Of a stretch of 64,000 nt of DNA, positions 56,533 through 64,000 are shown in pieces. Location of the stretch: NCBI RefSeq assembly GCF_003576475.1, contig NZ_QWGR01000004.1, positions 310,001 through 374,000 on the forward strand. Reading direction: 5' to 3'. The stretch comes from Maribellus luteus. Its GTDB lineage: Bacteria; Bacteroidota; Bacteroidia; Bacteroidales; Prolixibacteraceae. The notes beneath the pieces are model-generated. The model saw only the letters and a program-made list of their open reading frames with translations. It had not been told where the DNA came from and did not search any database. A program made the translations under genes and the position numbers. The stretch's first letter is position 1. Every line of letters starts with the position of its first letter.

Positions 56533-57006
56533 ATGAAGAAGATTTTTCAGTGGGCGTTGGCTGCTTTTTGTTTGTGTTGGCTAGCTGCCTGTCAGCCAAA
56601 AATTATTTACGAAACATACAAGGAAATCGATCAGCGCAGCTGGAACAAAGACTCTCTGGCGGTGTTTGAAATACCGGTGACCGACACCATTCATAATTTT
56701 GATCTTTACATCAACGTCAGAAACGACGTAAACTACAACTACAGCAATTTATGGCTGTTTGTAACGATCGAAGAACCGGACGGAAAATCAGTCGAAGATA
56801 AGTTTGAAATTACGCTGGCCGAGCCTTCCGGGAAATGGATGGGAGAAGGAATGGGCGGATTAAAAACGCGCGAGGTTTTGTACCGGCGTAACATTTTTTT
56901 CCCTTCTTCGGGAGATTATACGATCACGCTTCAGCAAGGAATGCGGGAGAATGTGTTGAAGGGAATCAGCGATGTGGGTGTCCGTATCGAAAGGGTTAAA
57001 AATTAG
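56533..57006 (+). CDS. gldH: Gliding motility lipoprotein GldH
   Basis: 157 residues. Signal and lipobox ALAAFCLCWLAAC (Cys20), then the GldH blocks QRSWNKDSLAVFEIPVTDTI, YNYSNLWLFVTIEEPDGK, EITLAEPSGKWMGEGMGG and FFPSSGDYTITLQQGMREN. GldH is an outer-membrane-associated lipoprotein needed for gliding in Flavobacterium and linked to type IX secretion; it occurs also in non-gliding Bacteroidota. The gene follows the ricT-like gene without spacing. Confidence 0.9.
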   Translation: MKKIFQWALAAFCLCWLAACQPKIIYETYKEIDQRSWNKDSLAVFEIPVTDTIHNFDLYINVRNDVNYNYSNLWLFVTIEEPDGKSVEDKFEITLAEPSGKWMGEGMGGLKTREVLYRRNIFFPSSGDYTITLQQGMRENVLKGISDVGVRIERVKN

Positions 57007-57055
57007 CCTTCAGACTATTAAGTCAGCAAACAAAAGAAAGTAACGATAGATAAAG

Positions 57056-57793
57056 GTGGGAAAAGGAAAGCTTTTAAAGTTTAACGAGTTGTTGAGCTTC
57101 GAACACGTGGTTCAGGCTCCGTTTAACGTGGTAGAACACAACGATTTTCAGCTGAAAGGAAAGTGGGGAAAGGAATTTTTCAAGAATGAAAATCCACTTA
57201 TTCTTGAACTGGGTTGTGGCAAAGGAGAATACACGGTAGCCCTGGCAGAGAAAAATCCGGGAGTGAATTACATGGGCGTCGATATAAAAGGAGCCCGGCT
57301 TTGGAGAGGCGCAAAGCTTGCCAAAGAACAAGGATTGACCAACGTTGGCTTTCTGCGTGCCAACATCGAGCAGATTACACAGTTTTATGGTGCAAGTGAA
57401 GTAGCTGAAATCTGGCTTACTTTTCCTGATCCGCAAATGGAAAAGACACGCAAACGTCTTACTTCCACTACTTTTCTGAATAAATACCGTGAGTTTCTGA
57501 AACCCGGCGGAATTATTCACCTGAAAACCGACAGTAATTTTCAATACAATTATACCCGCGAGTTGGTAAAACTGAATAAGTTTGAAATTCTGGCAGAGAC
57601 CGACGATGTTTATGAGTGGGAGCATCTGGATGACACGCTGCGGATCCGGACTTTCTATGAAAAACAGTGGCTCGACCGCGGAATTAAGATCAAGTACATC
57701 GCTTTCAGGCTTGGCACTGGCGAATTTCTGGAGCCGGATGTTGAAATTGAAAAAGACGAGTACCGCAGTTTTGGCCGGTCGGCAAGGGAATAG
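57056..57793 (+). CDS. trmB: tRNA (guanine-N7-)-methyltransferase
   Basis: 245 residues from a GTG start (57056; no better ATG nearby). AdoMet motif ILELGCGKGEYTVALAEKNP, YMGVDIKGARLWRGAKLAKE, and the TrmB signature AEIWLTFPDPQMEKTRKRLT, with late LKTDSNFQYNYTRE. Makes m7G46 in tRNA. Separated by 49 bp from gldH, probably same transcript. Confidence 0.95.
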   Translation: MGKGKLLKFNELLSFEHVVQAPFNVVEHNDFQLKGKWGKEFFKNENPLILELGCGKGEYTVALAEKNPGVNYMGVDIKGARLWRGAKLAKEQGLTNVGFLRANIEQITQFYGASEVAEIWLTFPDPQMEKTRKRLTSTTFLNKYREFLKPGGIIHLKTDSNFQYNYTRELVKLNKFEILAETDDVYEWEHLDDTLRIRTFYEKQWLDRGIKIKYIAFRLGTGEFLEPDVEIEKDEYRSFGRSARE

Positions 57794-57838
57794 CGCGCGA
57801 CAAGGTAGTTTTGCGAAGAAGAATGTTCAATATAAATA

Positions 57839-58045
57839 GGTTGTTGAAAATTGAATATTGGGAGTTGGTTATTGGAAATTCTATTGAAGTGTTGGTCTTG
57901 ATAGGAGATTTACAACGAACTATATTTTTGGGGTCTAGGAGTCGGAAAATATCCAATGTTCAATAAAAAATATTCAACAAACTGCTGGAAGTTAAACATT
58001 TAGAGTTGATCATTGAGTGTTTCTATTATAGTGTTGTATCTTAAT
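57839..58045. repeat. Repeat cluster upstream of the four-helix-bundle gene
   Basis: A 41-base word starting GAGTTG(G/A)T(T/C)ATTG and ending about CTTGAT or TTAAT occurs at 57862-57902 and 58003-58045. TTGTTGAA near 57841 pairs with TTCAACAA near 57974, so 57839-57980 is one imperfect 140-bp palindrome. A third copy lies beyond the gene. The cluster also covers the intergenic region after trmB; no gene seen. Confidence 0.65.
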
Positions 58046-58058
58046 AGAAAATCATACT

Positions 58059-58418
58059 ATGAAAAACAGAAAATTCGATCTTGAAGAAAGACTTATTGAT
58101 TTTGTTTTATTGGTAGACTGGATTATTGAGAAGCTTCCTTCTACGCGATTAACCAACCATTTGGCAGGTCAAATGATACGGAGCAGTACTTCGCCAGCTT
58201 TGAATTACGGGGAGGCACAGGCAGCGGAATCACAGAAAGATTTTGTGCATAAAATTCAGATAGTTTTAAAAGAACTTCGTGAAACCAAAGTGTGTCTTAA
58301 AATCATTCACAGGAAGAAATACCTAACAGATGATGAGATATTACCGGTTTTAAAAGAGAATGATGAGCTGCTCGCTATTTTCGCAAAAAGTGTTAAAACA
58401 GCAAAGTCAAATATTTGA
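58059..58418 (+). CDS. Four-helix-bundle protein (23S rRNA intervening-sequence family)
   Basis: 119 residues: KFDLEERLIDFVLLVDWIIE, RLTNHLAGQMIRSSTSPALN, GEAQAAESQKDFVHKIQIVL and ELRETKVCLKIIHRKKYLTD, the standard sequence of the S23/IVP four-helix-bundle family, also related to the Avd accessory protein of diversity-generating retroelements. No reverse transcriptase or variable repeat is nearby, so a DGR role is not supported. Copies of a 41-bp repeat flank it on both sides, suggesting a dispersed cassette. Function unknown. Confidence 0.85.
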   Translation: MKNRKFDLEERLIDFVLLVDWIIEKLPSTRLTNHLAGQMIRSSTSPALNYGEAQAAESQKDFVHKIQIVLKELRETKVCLKIIHRKKYLTDDEILPVLKENDELLAIFAKSVKTAKSNI

Positions 58419-58470
58419 ATAGTAAAGATGTGAGATAGAAGTTTTAAACTTCTTGTGAATTGGATGTTGT

Positions 58471-58560
58471 GAGTTGATCATTGGAAATTTCTATTGGAGT
58501 GATGTTTTTGATCGAAAAATGTCCAATATTCAATAATCAATAAAAAATATTCAACATTTG
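58471..58560. repeat. Repeat downstream of the four-helix-bundle gene
   Basis: GAGTTGATCATTGG... (58471-58512) is the third copy of the 41-base word, followed by TCCAATATTCAATAATCAAT and TAAAAAATATTCAACA, the same words as at 57951-57978. The unit is in direct orientation with the upstream copies. Confidence 0.65.
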
Positions 58561-58608
58561 AATGAATATTGAAAAAGTTAGCAAAAGGAAAGTTAATACC
58601 ATTAGTTT

Positions 58609-58938
58609 ATGTCCGATTTTTTCCAGCAGGTTTTCGAAGTGGTAAAGCAAATACCTCCGGGCAGGGTAACCTCCTACGGAGCAATTGCCCGTTACCTGGG
58701 GACCGGCGGATCGGCACGTATGGTAGGCTGGGCTATGAATGCCAGTCATACATCGCCCGATTATGTTCCGGCGCACCGCGTAGTGAACAGAAATGGCTTA
58801 CTTACCGGTAAACATCATTTCGACAGCCCCAATGCCATGCAGGAGTTACTCGAAGCCGAAGGGTTCAAAATTGAAGACGACCAGATTCTGAATTTTCAGG
58901 AACGATTCTGGGATCCGGCGAAGGAACTTGATTTGTAA
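58609..58938 (+). CDS. Alkyltransferase-like (ATL) DNA-repair protein
   Basis: 109 residues: FFQQVFEVVKQIPPGRVTSY (MGMT DNA-binding helix), GSARMVGWAMNASHTS with the arginine-finger region, and PAHRVV where active MGMT proteins have PCHR. The Cys-to-Ala change means it cannot accept the alkyl group; ATL proteins instead bind O6-alkylguanine and hand it to nucleotide excision repair. Stand-alone gene, 58 bp from the selenouridine gene. Confidence 0.93.
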   Translation: MSDFFQQVFEVVKQIPPGRVTSYGAIARYLGTGGSARMVGWAMNASHTSPDYVPAHRVVNRNGLLTGKHHFDSPNAMQELLEAEGFKIEDDQILNFQERFWDPAKELDL

Positions 58939-58972
58939 AGCCCTTAAAAGGACAACGACTTTGTTAATTTTT

Positions 58973-58980
58973 TACCTTTG
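58973..58980 (+). promoter_or_regulatory. -7 element upstream of mnmH
   Basis: TACCTTTG fits TAnnTTTG and lies 16 bases before the ATG at 58997. No clear TTTG at the usual -33 spacing. Confidence 0.4.
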
Positions 58981-58996
58981 AGGGCAAATCAGCAAG

Positions 58997-60022
58997 ATGC
59001 CAAAAATCCTATCCATTGAAGAGTTACTTCCACTGACAGATTCTATTCCTTTGATCGATGTCAGGTCGCCGGCCGAATACGAACTGGCGCATGTCCCCGG
59101 CGCATTTAACATTCCTATTTTTGATAACGAAGAGCGTCGTCAGGTTGGTATCAAGTACAAGATTGGCGGGAAAGAAAGCGCGGTGCTGCTGGGGCTCGAT
59201 TTTGTAGGCCCCAAAATGTCAACCTTTGTGAGGGAAGCAAAAAAGCGTGCCCGAAACAAGAAGATTTTGGTTCATTGCTGGCGCGGCGGAATGCGTTCTG
59301 CCAGCATGGCCTGGCTTTTTGAAACTGCCGGACTTGAGGTTTATATACTCAAAGGCGGTTACAAAGCGTACCGGAAATACATTCGTGAGCAGTTTTCGCG
59401 CCCTGTGAAGATGGTGGTACTGGGAGGCTATACCGGCAGTGGAAAAACCGATATACTTCAGACTCTGAAGAACCAGGGAGAACAGTTTCTCGACATTGAA
59501 ACCATTGCGCATCACCGGGGCTCGGCTTTCGGATCGCTGGGGCAGAAAGAACAGCCAAGCAACGAACAATTCGAAAACAGCCTCGCCGATGTTTGGCGAA
59601 AGTTCGATTTCAACCAAACTGTTTGGGTGGAAGACGAAAGCCGTCAGTTGGGGCAGATCGGCATTCCGGATCCTTTGTATCAGCAGATTTGTAAAGCACC
59701 GCTTATTAAAATATACATTCCGAAGCCTTTCAGAGAGGAAAGACTGGTGAAAGAGTACGGATTGTTTGATAAATCCCTGCTTAAGGAAATGATTGAAAAG
59801 ATCCGAAAAAGGTTGGGCGGGGCGGTAACTGCTGAAGCATTGAAAGCATTGGAAACCGGCGACCTTGGAAAAGTAGCTTCCCTGACATTGCTTTATTACG
59901 ATAAAAGCTACGATTACGGCTCCTTGAAACGCGATCCCGAGAAGATTCTGGGGGTGGAGCTGGGAAAGGATGATCCGGCTGAAAATGCCGAAATAGTTAA
60001 AGAATTGTTGAATAAAATATAG
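58997..60022 (+). CDS. mnmH: tRNA 2-selenouridine synthase
   Basis: 341 residues. The N-terminal rhodanese domain has LIDVRSPAEYELAHVPGAFN and catalytic Cys94 in KKILVHCWRGGMRSASMAWL; the C-terminal P-loop domain has MVVLGGYTGSGKTDIL (144-151). This is the SelU/MnmH architecture that replaces the sulfur of 2-thiouridine at the tRNA wobble base with selenium from selenophosphate. The next gene, 6 bp on, encodes the selenophosphate source, so the pair forms a complete selenium-to-tRNA module. Confidence 0.95.
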   Translation: MPKILSIEELLPLTDSIPLIDVRSPAEYELAHVPGAFNIPIFDNEERRQVGIKYKIGGKESAVLLGLDFVGPKMSTFVREAKKRARNKKILVHCWRGGMRSASMAWLFETAGLEVYILKGGYKAYRKYIREQFSRPVKMVVLGGYTGSGKTDILQTLKNQGEQFLDIETIAHHRGSAFGSLGQKEQPSNEQFENSLADVWRKFDFNQTVWVEDESRQLGQIGIPDPLYQQICKAPLIKIYIPKPFREERLVKEYGLFDKSLLKEMIEKIRKRLGGAVTAEALKALETGDLGKVASLTLLYYDKSYDYGSLKRDPEKILGVELGKDDPAENAEIVKELLNKI

Positions 60023-60028
60023 TCTGTT

Positions 60029-62233
60029 TTGGAACCGATTTATCTTGATTACAACGCAACCACCCCCATTGCCAAAGAGGTGGCGGATGCCATGCGTCCT
60101 TATCTGGAGCACTTTTTCGGAAATCCGTCAAGTGTGCACTCCTATGGAGTGAAGACAAAACTGGCGGTTGAAAAGGCGCGCGCTCAACTGGCGGACCTGA
60201 TTGGTTGTTCGGCGGCAGAGATTGTTTTTACCAGCGGCGGAACCGAGTCCAATAATTACGCAATCAAGGGGGTGGCGATGGCCAACAAGCATCGCGGCAA
60301 TCATATTATAACGTCAGCGGTGGAGCATCCCGCGGTTTTTGAAGTGTGCCGCTACCTCGAAAAAAATGGTTTTGAAATTACAACAGTTCCGGTGGATGAA
60401 GACGGAGTTATTCTGCCCGAAGAACTAAAAGCCGCCATTCGCCCAGAAACCATTCTGATTAGCGTAATGCATGCCAACAACGAAGTGGGTACTATTCAGC
60501 CGATTCGTGAAATTTCTGAAATTGCCCGCAGGCACAGCATCATTTTTCATTCCGACGCGGCACAATCGCTGGGGAAAATTCCGGTAAATGTGAATGAACT
60601 CGGAGTTGATTTGCTGAGTATTGCCGGGCACAAACTATATGCACCCAAAGGAATCGGAGCTTTGTACATTCGTAGCGGCGTTGAGTTGGAGAAGTTGATC
60701 CACGGCGCTGATCATGAGCAAAACTTGCGGGCCGGTACCGAAAATGTATTGGAAATTGTTGGTTTAGGGGCGGCAGCACAGTTAGCTGCGGAAAACCTGG
60801 AAGATAATAGGAAACACTATCGGTCCACACGTGATTACCTCGAAAAACTGTTAAGAGAAGCCTTCCCTTCCTTAAAGATAAACGGACATTACAACCTTCG
60901 CTTGCCCAACACCCTGAGTGTTTCTTTCCCGAAAGTGGAAGCCAACACCCTGGTCGATCGTTTGGAGGGAGTGGCTGCATCAGCCGGGGCGGCTTGCCAT
61001 GCAGAAAGTGTGGATGTCTCGGCCGTGCTGGAGGCCATGCATGTTCCGATTGAATTTGCAATGGGAACGATTCGTCTCTCAACGGGCAGGGGAACCACGC
61101 TACAGGAAATAAAACAGGCAGCTGACGAAATCATTGAAGTGGTTAAACAGTTGCTCCCAAAAGAGGAGGGCCAGCTGTTAGCCGGGAAATCTTTTCAGAA
61201 AGAAATTAAACTGACACATTATACGCACGGATTGGGTTGCGCCTGTAAAATTCGTCCGCAAAACCTGGAGAAAGTGTTGAAAAACCTGGCGCCGGTAATC
61301 GACAAAAATGTGCTGGTCGGAACCGAAACTTCCGACGACGCTGCTGTTTACCGAATCAGCGATGATCTTGCCGTGGTTCAAACACTCGACTTTTTTACGC
61401 CTGTTGTGGACGATCCGTATGATTTTGGAGCGATTGCCGCTGCCAACGCATTAAGTGATATTTATGCCATGGGAGCGAAACCGGTTTTTGCGCTGAATAT
61501 AGTCGGCTTTCCGGAAGATACGCTTCCGATGGAAACGCTGGAGCAAATTCTGAAAGGTGCTCAGGATAAAGCTGCTGAAGCCGGAATTCCGGTTTTGGGC
61601 GGACATACTGTTGAAGATCCGGAACCCAAATTCGGGATGGTAGTGACGGGTACAATTCATCCCTCAGAAATTTTAAAAAATACCGGTGCGCAACCCGGCG
61701 ACCAACTGGTGCTGACAAAACCGCTCGGAACCGGAATTCTGTCAACAGGTATAAAACGCGGAATGGTGGAAGATCAAACGCGGGAACTGGTAAGTCGTCA
61801 AATGATGAGCTTAAACAAAACCGCTGCTGATGTGATGAAGAAATATCCGGTTCATGCCTGTACCGATGTTACCGGTTTTGGTTTGATGGGGCATTTGAAA
61901 GAAATGACAAGCGGATCGGAGTGCAATGCAAGGGTGTGGTACGATAAAGTGCCTTTTCTGCCCGAAGTGAAAAATCTGGCAGTGGCGGGAGTGATTCCCG
62001 GTGGATCGCACAATAACCTCAGTTTTGTGTCTGAATTTGTTGATTTTGGAAAGCTTCCGCGGACCGACCAGTTGTTGTTGTGCGATGCGCAAACTTCGGG
62101 TGGTTTGCTGATCGCCCTGCCTGCAGCTGAGGCCGAAAAACTGGTAATTGATCTGAAGGAGAGCGGCGTGTCTGATGCTTGTATAATTGGTGAATTTATG
62201 GCGAAAGGGAAAGGGATTGTTACTGTTCAGTAA
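60029..62233 (+). CDS. Cysteine desulfurase - selenide water dikinase (NifS/SelD) fusion
   Basis: 734 residues from a TTG start. Part 1 (1-380) is a class V PLP cysteine desulfurase: MEPIYLDYNATTPIAKEVAD, PLP-Lys202 in SIAGHKLYAPKG and catalytic Cys323 in ASAGAACHAES. Part 2 (395-734) is selenophosphate synthetase: THYTHGLGCACKIRPQNLEK with the catalytic Cys404 (not selenocysteine) and Lys407, GTETSDDAAVYRISDDL and ALSDIYAMGAKPVFALNIVG. The first part can free selenium from selenocysteine and pass it directly to the second. The frame is continuous. No SelA or SelB gene is in view. Confidence 0.95.
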   Translation: MEPIYLDYNATTPIAKEVADAMRPYLEHFFGNPSSVHSYGVKTKLAVEKARAQLADLIGCSAAEIVFTSGGTESNNYAIKGVAMANKHRGNHIITSAVEHPAVFEVCRYLEKNGFEITTVPVDEDGVILPEELKAAIRPETILISVMHANNEVGTIQPIREISEIARRHSIIFHSDAAQSLGKIPVNVNELGVDLLSIAGHKLYAPKGIGALYIRSGVELEKLIHGADHEQNLRAGTENVLEIVGLGAAAQLAAENLEDNRKHYRSTRDYLEKLLREAFPSLKINGHYNLRLPNTLSVSFPKVEANTLVDRLEGVAASAGAACHAESVDVSAVLEAMHVPIEFAMGTIRLSTGRGTTLQEIKQAADEIIEVVKQLLPKEEGQLLAGKSFQKEIKLTHYTHGLGCACKIRPQNLEKVLKNLAPVIDKNVLVGTETSDDAAVYRISDDLAVVQTLDFFTPVVDDPYDFGAIAAANALSDIYAMGAKPVFALNIVGFPEDTLPMETLEQILKGAQDKAAEAGIPVLGGHTVEDPEPKFGMVVTGTIHPSEILKNTGAQPGDQLVLTKPLGTGILSTGIKRGMVEDQTRELVSRQMMSLNKTAADVMKKYPVHACTDVTGFGLMGHLKEMTSGSECNARVWYDKVPFLPEVKNLAVAGVIPGGSHNNLSFVSEFVDFGKLPRTDQLLLCDAQTSGGLLIALPAAEAEKLVIDLKESGVSDACIIGEFMAKGKGIVTVQ

Positions 62234-62324
62234 GGTCTTTATATGTCTTTAGTATTGAACAAATGGTTGTAATATTCTTGCTGAAAACAATTCGCCCATC
62301 CAGGTGTTTTTATAAGGCAATTGT

Positions 62325-62332
62325 TACTTTTG
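62325..62332 (+). promoter_or_regulatory. -7 element upstream of the Mrp gene
   Basis: TACTTTTG fits TAnnTTTG, 42 bases before the ATG at 62375. No TTTG at -33. Confidence 0.4.
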
Positions 62333-62374
62333 CATGGTTTTACGATTACATAAGAACATAAGAATCATTTAAAA

Positions 62375-63490
62375 ATGGCTGAAATACCAAGAAAGTTAAT
62401 TGTCCCGAAGAATGTTACCGATGCTTTGCGCACGGTAAAATACCCGGGAAGTAATGAAGACATTGTTGCGCTTGAAATGCCACAGGAAATTCGGATTGCC
62501 GGACAACGCGTAAGTTTTTCCCTGGTTTTTCAGAAAAGCGATGATCCAAATATAGAAGCGCTGATCCTCGAATGTGAGAAAGCGATCAAAACCTATGTAG
62601 GTGAGGAAGTGGAGATCGAAGACAATATTGCGGTGAAATACATCCACGATATGGAGCGCCCGGTTCTTCCGAATGTAAAAAATATTATAGCCATCGCCTC
62701 CGGAAAAGGTGGAGTTGGTAAATCAACGGTTTCGGTAAACCTGGCAGTTGCATTGGCAAACTCAGGCGCAAAAGTGGGGTTGTTGGATGCCGATATTTTC
62801 GGACCTTCGATACCGAAAATGTTTGGTGCCGAAGGCGACCGCCCGGCAGGTATTAAGATTGGCGGTCGCGAGATGATCAATCCGTTGGAGAAATACGGTG
62901 TTAAATTTCTTTCGGTGGGCTTTTTTGTGGATACCGACAGTGCTATTATCTGGCGCGGCCCCATGGCTTCGAATGCCCTGAAACAGTTGATCTCCGAAGG
63001 AAACTGGGGCGATCTTGATTATTTGCTGATCGACCTTCCTCCCGGAACAAGCGATATTCACCTGACACTGGTGCAATCAGTGCCGGTTACAGGAGCAGTT
63101 ATTGTTACTACTCCACAAGATGTGGCACTGGCCGATGTGGTGCGCGGTGCCAGCATGTTCCAAAGTAAATCCATTGATGTTCCGGTGCTTGGGCTGGTTG
63201 AAAACATGGCCTGGTTCACTCCCGAAGAATTGCCGGAGAATAAATACTACATTTTTGGTAAAGACGGCGGTAAAAAACTGGCAGACAAACTGGGCTTGTC
63301 GTTTTTAGGACAAATTCCGATTGTACAGAGCATCCGCGAGGGGGGCGATTCCGGCAACCCGGTTGCTTCAACGTCCGAAACCATTACCGGGAAGGCTTTT
63401 GCTGAAATTGCTGCAACCGTAAAACACCGGATACACCTGCGAAACCTGCAAATGGCACCCACGAAAAAAGTGAAGATTTCAAGAAAATAG
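62375..63490 (+). CDS. Mrp/NBP35 family P-loop ATPase (iron-sulfur carrier)
   Basis: 371 residues. An N-terminal MIP18-like domain is followed by the deviant Walker A IASGKGGVGKSTVSVNLAVA (110-118), Switch I LLDADIFGPSIPKMFG and Walker B YLLIDLPPGTSDIHLTLVQS. Mrp proteins load and transfer 4Fe-4S clusters. The usual CxxC after the ENM block is missing here: ENMAWFTPEELPENKYYIFG, a variant I associate with Bacteroidota. So cluster binding through that motif cannot occur in the usual way. Confidence 0.92.
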   Translation: MAEIPRKLIVPKNVTDALRTVKYPGSNEDIVALEMPQEIRIAGQRVSFSLVFQKSDDPNIEALILECEKAIKTYVGEEVEIEDNIAVKYIHDMERPVLPNVKNIIAIASGKGGVGKSTVSVNLAVALANSGAKVGLLDADIFGPSIPKMFGAEGDRPAGIKIGGREMINPLEKYGVKFLSVGFFVDTDSAIIWRGPMASNALKQLISEGNWGDLDYLLIDLPPGTSDIHLTLVQSVPVTGAVIVTTPQDVALADVVRGASMFQSKSIDVPVLGLVENMAWFTPEELPENKYYIFGKDGGKKLADKLGLSFLGQIPIVQSIREGGDSGNPVASTSETITGKAFAEIAATVKHRIHLRNLQMAPTKKVKISRK

Positions 63491-63517
63491 TGCTCCTTAT
63501 ACGGAGGCCTTTCAAAC

Positions 63518-63560
63518 AGAAGAGATTTGTTCATTTACAGCAGATCTCTTCTGTATTTTT
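63518..63560 (+). terminator. Terminator after the Mrp gene
   Basis: CAGAAGAGAT and ATCTCTTCTG form a 10-bp perfect stem with a 16-base loop, followed by TATTTTT. 28 bp after the stop at 63490. Confidence 0.8.
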
Positions 63561-63601
63561 AACCGAATTGTATTGGGGGTTTTTAGGCAATCAAATTTTC
63601 T

Positions 63602-63609
63602 TATTTTTG
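63602..63609 (+). promoter_or_regulatory. -7 element upstream of the PorW/SprE-like gene
   Basis: TATTTTTG fits TAnnTTTG and lies 87 bases before the TTG start at 63696. Its -33 partner is unclear. Confidence 0.4.
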
Positions 63610-63695
63610 CAGCACCCGTCATGAGAATAAATAATGGTAATCAACAATATTCTGATGTTTCGGGAGTTTATTCTTAGAGCAAATAAAATACCTGT

Positions 63696-64000
63696 TTGAA
63701 GAGACTTTTTTTACATACCATAGTTTTTCTATTATTGGTTGCGGTTTTTGCAGGGTGTTCCACCGAAAAGAATACCCGGGCATCGCGTGCTTACCATAAT
63801 GTTACCTCGAAGTATAACATCTACTTTAATGCGAACGAAAGTGTGAAATCGGGACTCGAAATGATCGATTCACGCATTGAGGATGATTATACGCATGTGC
63901 TACCGATCTTTAAGGAAAACGACCCGGCAGCCGGGAAAATGGTGAAATCTGACATGGATTATGCCGTTATAAAATGCTCGAAGCTGGTTGAAATACATTC
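63696..64000 (+). CDS. PorW/SprE-like gliding/type IX secretion lipoprotein (3' end cut by window)
   Basis: Open from a TTG start to the window end (about 101 codons). Signal HTIVFLLLVAVFAGC is a lipobox, followed by STEKNTRASRAYHNVTSKYN and IYFNANESVKSGLEMIDSRI, then DDYTHVLPIFKENDPAAGKM. That opening (CST-K-N, YHN, KYNIYFNANES) is the one I know from PorW/SprE TPR lipoproteins of Bacteroidota type IX secretion and gliding. The TPR region lies beyond the window. TTG is chosen because no ATG is available before the signal peptide. Confidence 0.75.
   Translation, partial: MKRLFLHTIVFLLLVAVFAGCSTEKNTRASRAYHNVTSKYNIYFNANESVKSGLEMIDSRIEDDYTHVLPIFKENDPAAGKMVKSDMDYAVIKCSKLVEIH

Noticed and set aside
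58059-58418. Diversity-generating retroelement
   Set aside because: The four-helix-bundle protein is related to Avd, but no reverse transcriptase, template repeat or variable repeat is present near it.
60029-62233. Selenocysteine codon in the SelD part
   Set aside because: The catalytic position is an ordinary Cys codon and no in-frame TGA interrupts the gene.

Overview
The window reads as chromosomal DNA of a marine or gut-type Bacteroidota species. Support comes from FecI/FecR-type sigma and anti-sigma genes, STN-domain proteins, a GldH lipoprotein, a PorW/SprE-like lipoprotein (gliding and type IX secretion), promoters of the TTTG / TAnnTTTG type, a DUF3871 gene and a polysaccharide-degrading cluster with a sulfatase. 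I infer something near the Marinilabiliales/Prolixibacteraceae, but no rRNA is present to settle this.

Layout. (1) 1-7427, + strand: end of a carbohydrate-utilisation cluster: a propeller-type glycoside hydrolase cut by the window edge, a GH88-type unsaturated glycuronyl hydrolase, a GH2 beta-galactosidase and a sulfatase. Together they suggest breakdown of a sulfated, uronate-containing polysaccharide. (2) About 7816-32905: a roughly 25-kb, visibly AT-rich integrated island. A tyrosine integrase lies at the left end and an intact tRNA-Leu(CAA) at the right end. A degenerate copy of the tRNA 3' end lies at the left boundary, and paired TGTTACT motifs lie just inside both ends. Next to the tRNA is a replication/excision module: excisionase-like HTH, RepA-like helicase, KilAC-like protein, Sak4-like ATPase and DUF3871 protein. 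The middle is defence cargo on the minus strand: unknown genes, a DUF262/DUF1524 nuclease, HsdR, HsdM, an HsdS fused to a Panacea domain, a membrane protein, a GHKL ATPase with a PD-(D/E)XK nuclease end, a PIN-nuclease/zinc-ribbon protein, an AbiGi-like protein and an HNH-like protein. I recognised no relaxase or conjugation genes.

(3) 33-39 kb: an MFS transporter and a FecI-FecR pair followed by two unusual STN proteins, one of them an STN/double aspartyl-protease/PDZ fusion. (4) 39.4-43 kb: a three-gene sugar oxidoreductase/isomerase operon preceded by a perfect palindrome. (5) 43.3-52.3 kb, minus strand: a two-component system, an AraC regulator with a membrane domain, a small secreted protein, a GH2 beta-mannosidase, two small redox/membrane proteins, and an ECF sigma / putative anti-sigma operon with a recognisable ECF-type promoter. 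(6) 52.4-64 kb: housekeeping genes pgk, holB, ricT-like, gldH and trmB, a four-helix-bundle gene embedded in repeats, an alkyltransferase-like gene, a selenium tRNA-modification pair (mnmH plus a cysteine desulfurase-SelD fusion), an Mrp ATPase, and the start of a PorW/SprE-like lipoprotein gene.

The most promising lead for an undescribed system is the set of genes from 14522 down to 9205. They follow the type I restriction operon without a gap larger than 71 bp and combine GHKL ATPase, two or three nuclease types and an AbiGi-like protein. The HsdS-Panacea fusion directly upstream of them is a second lead.
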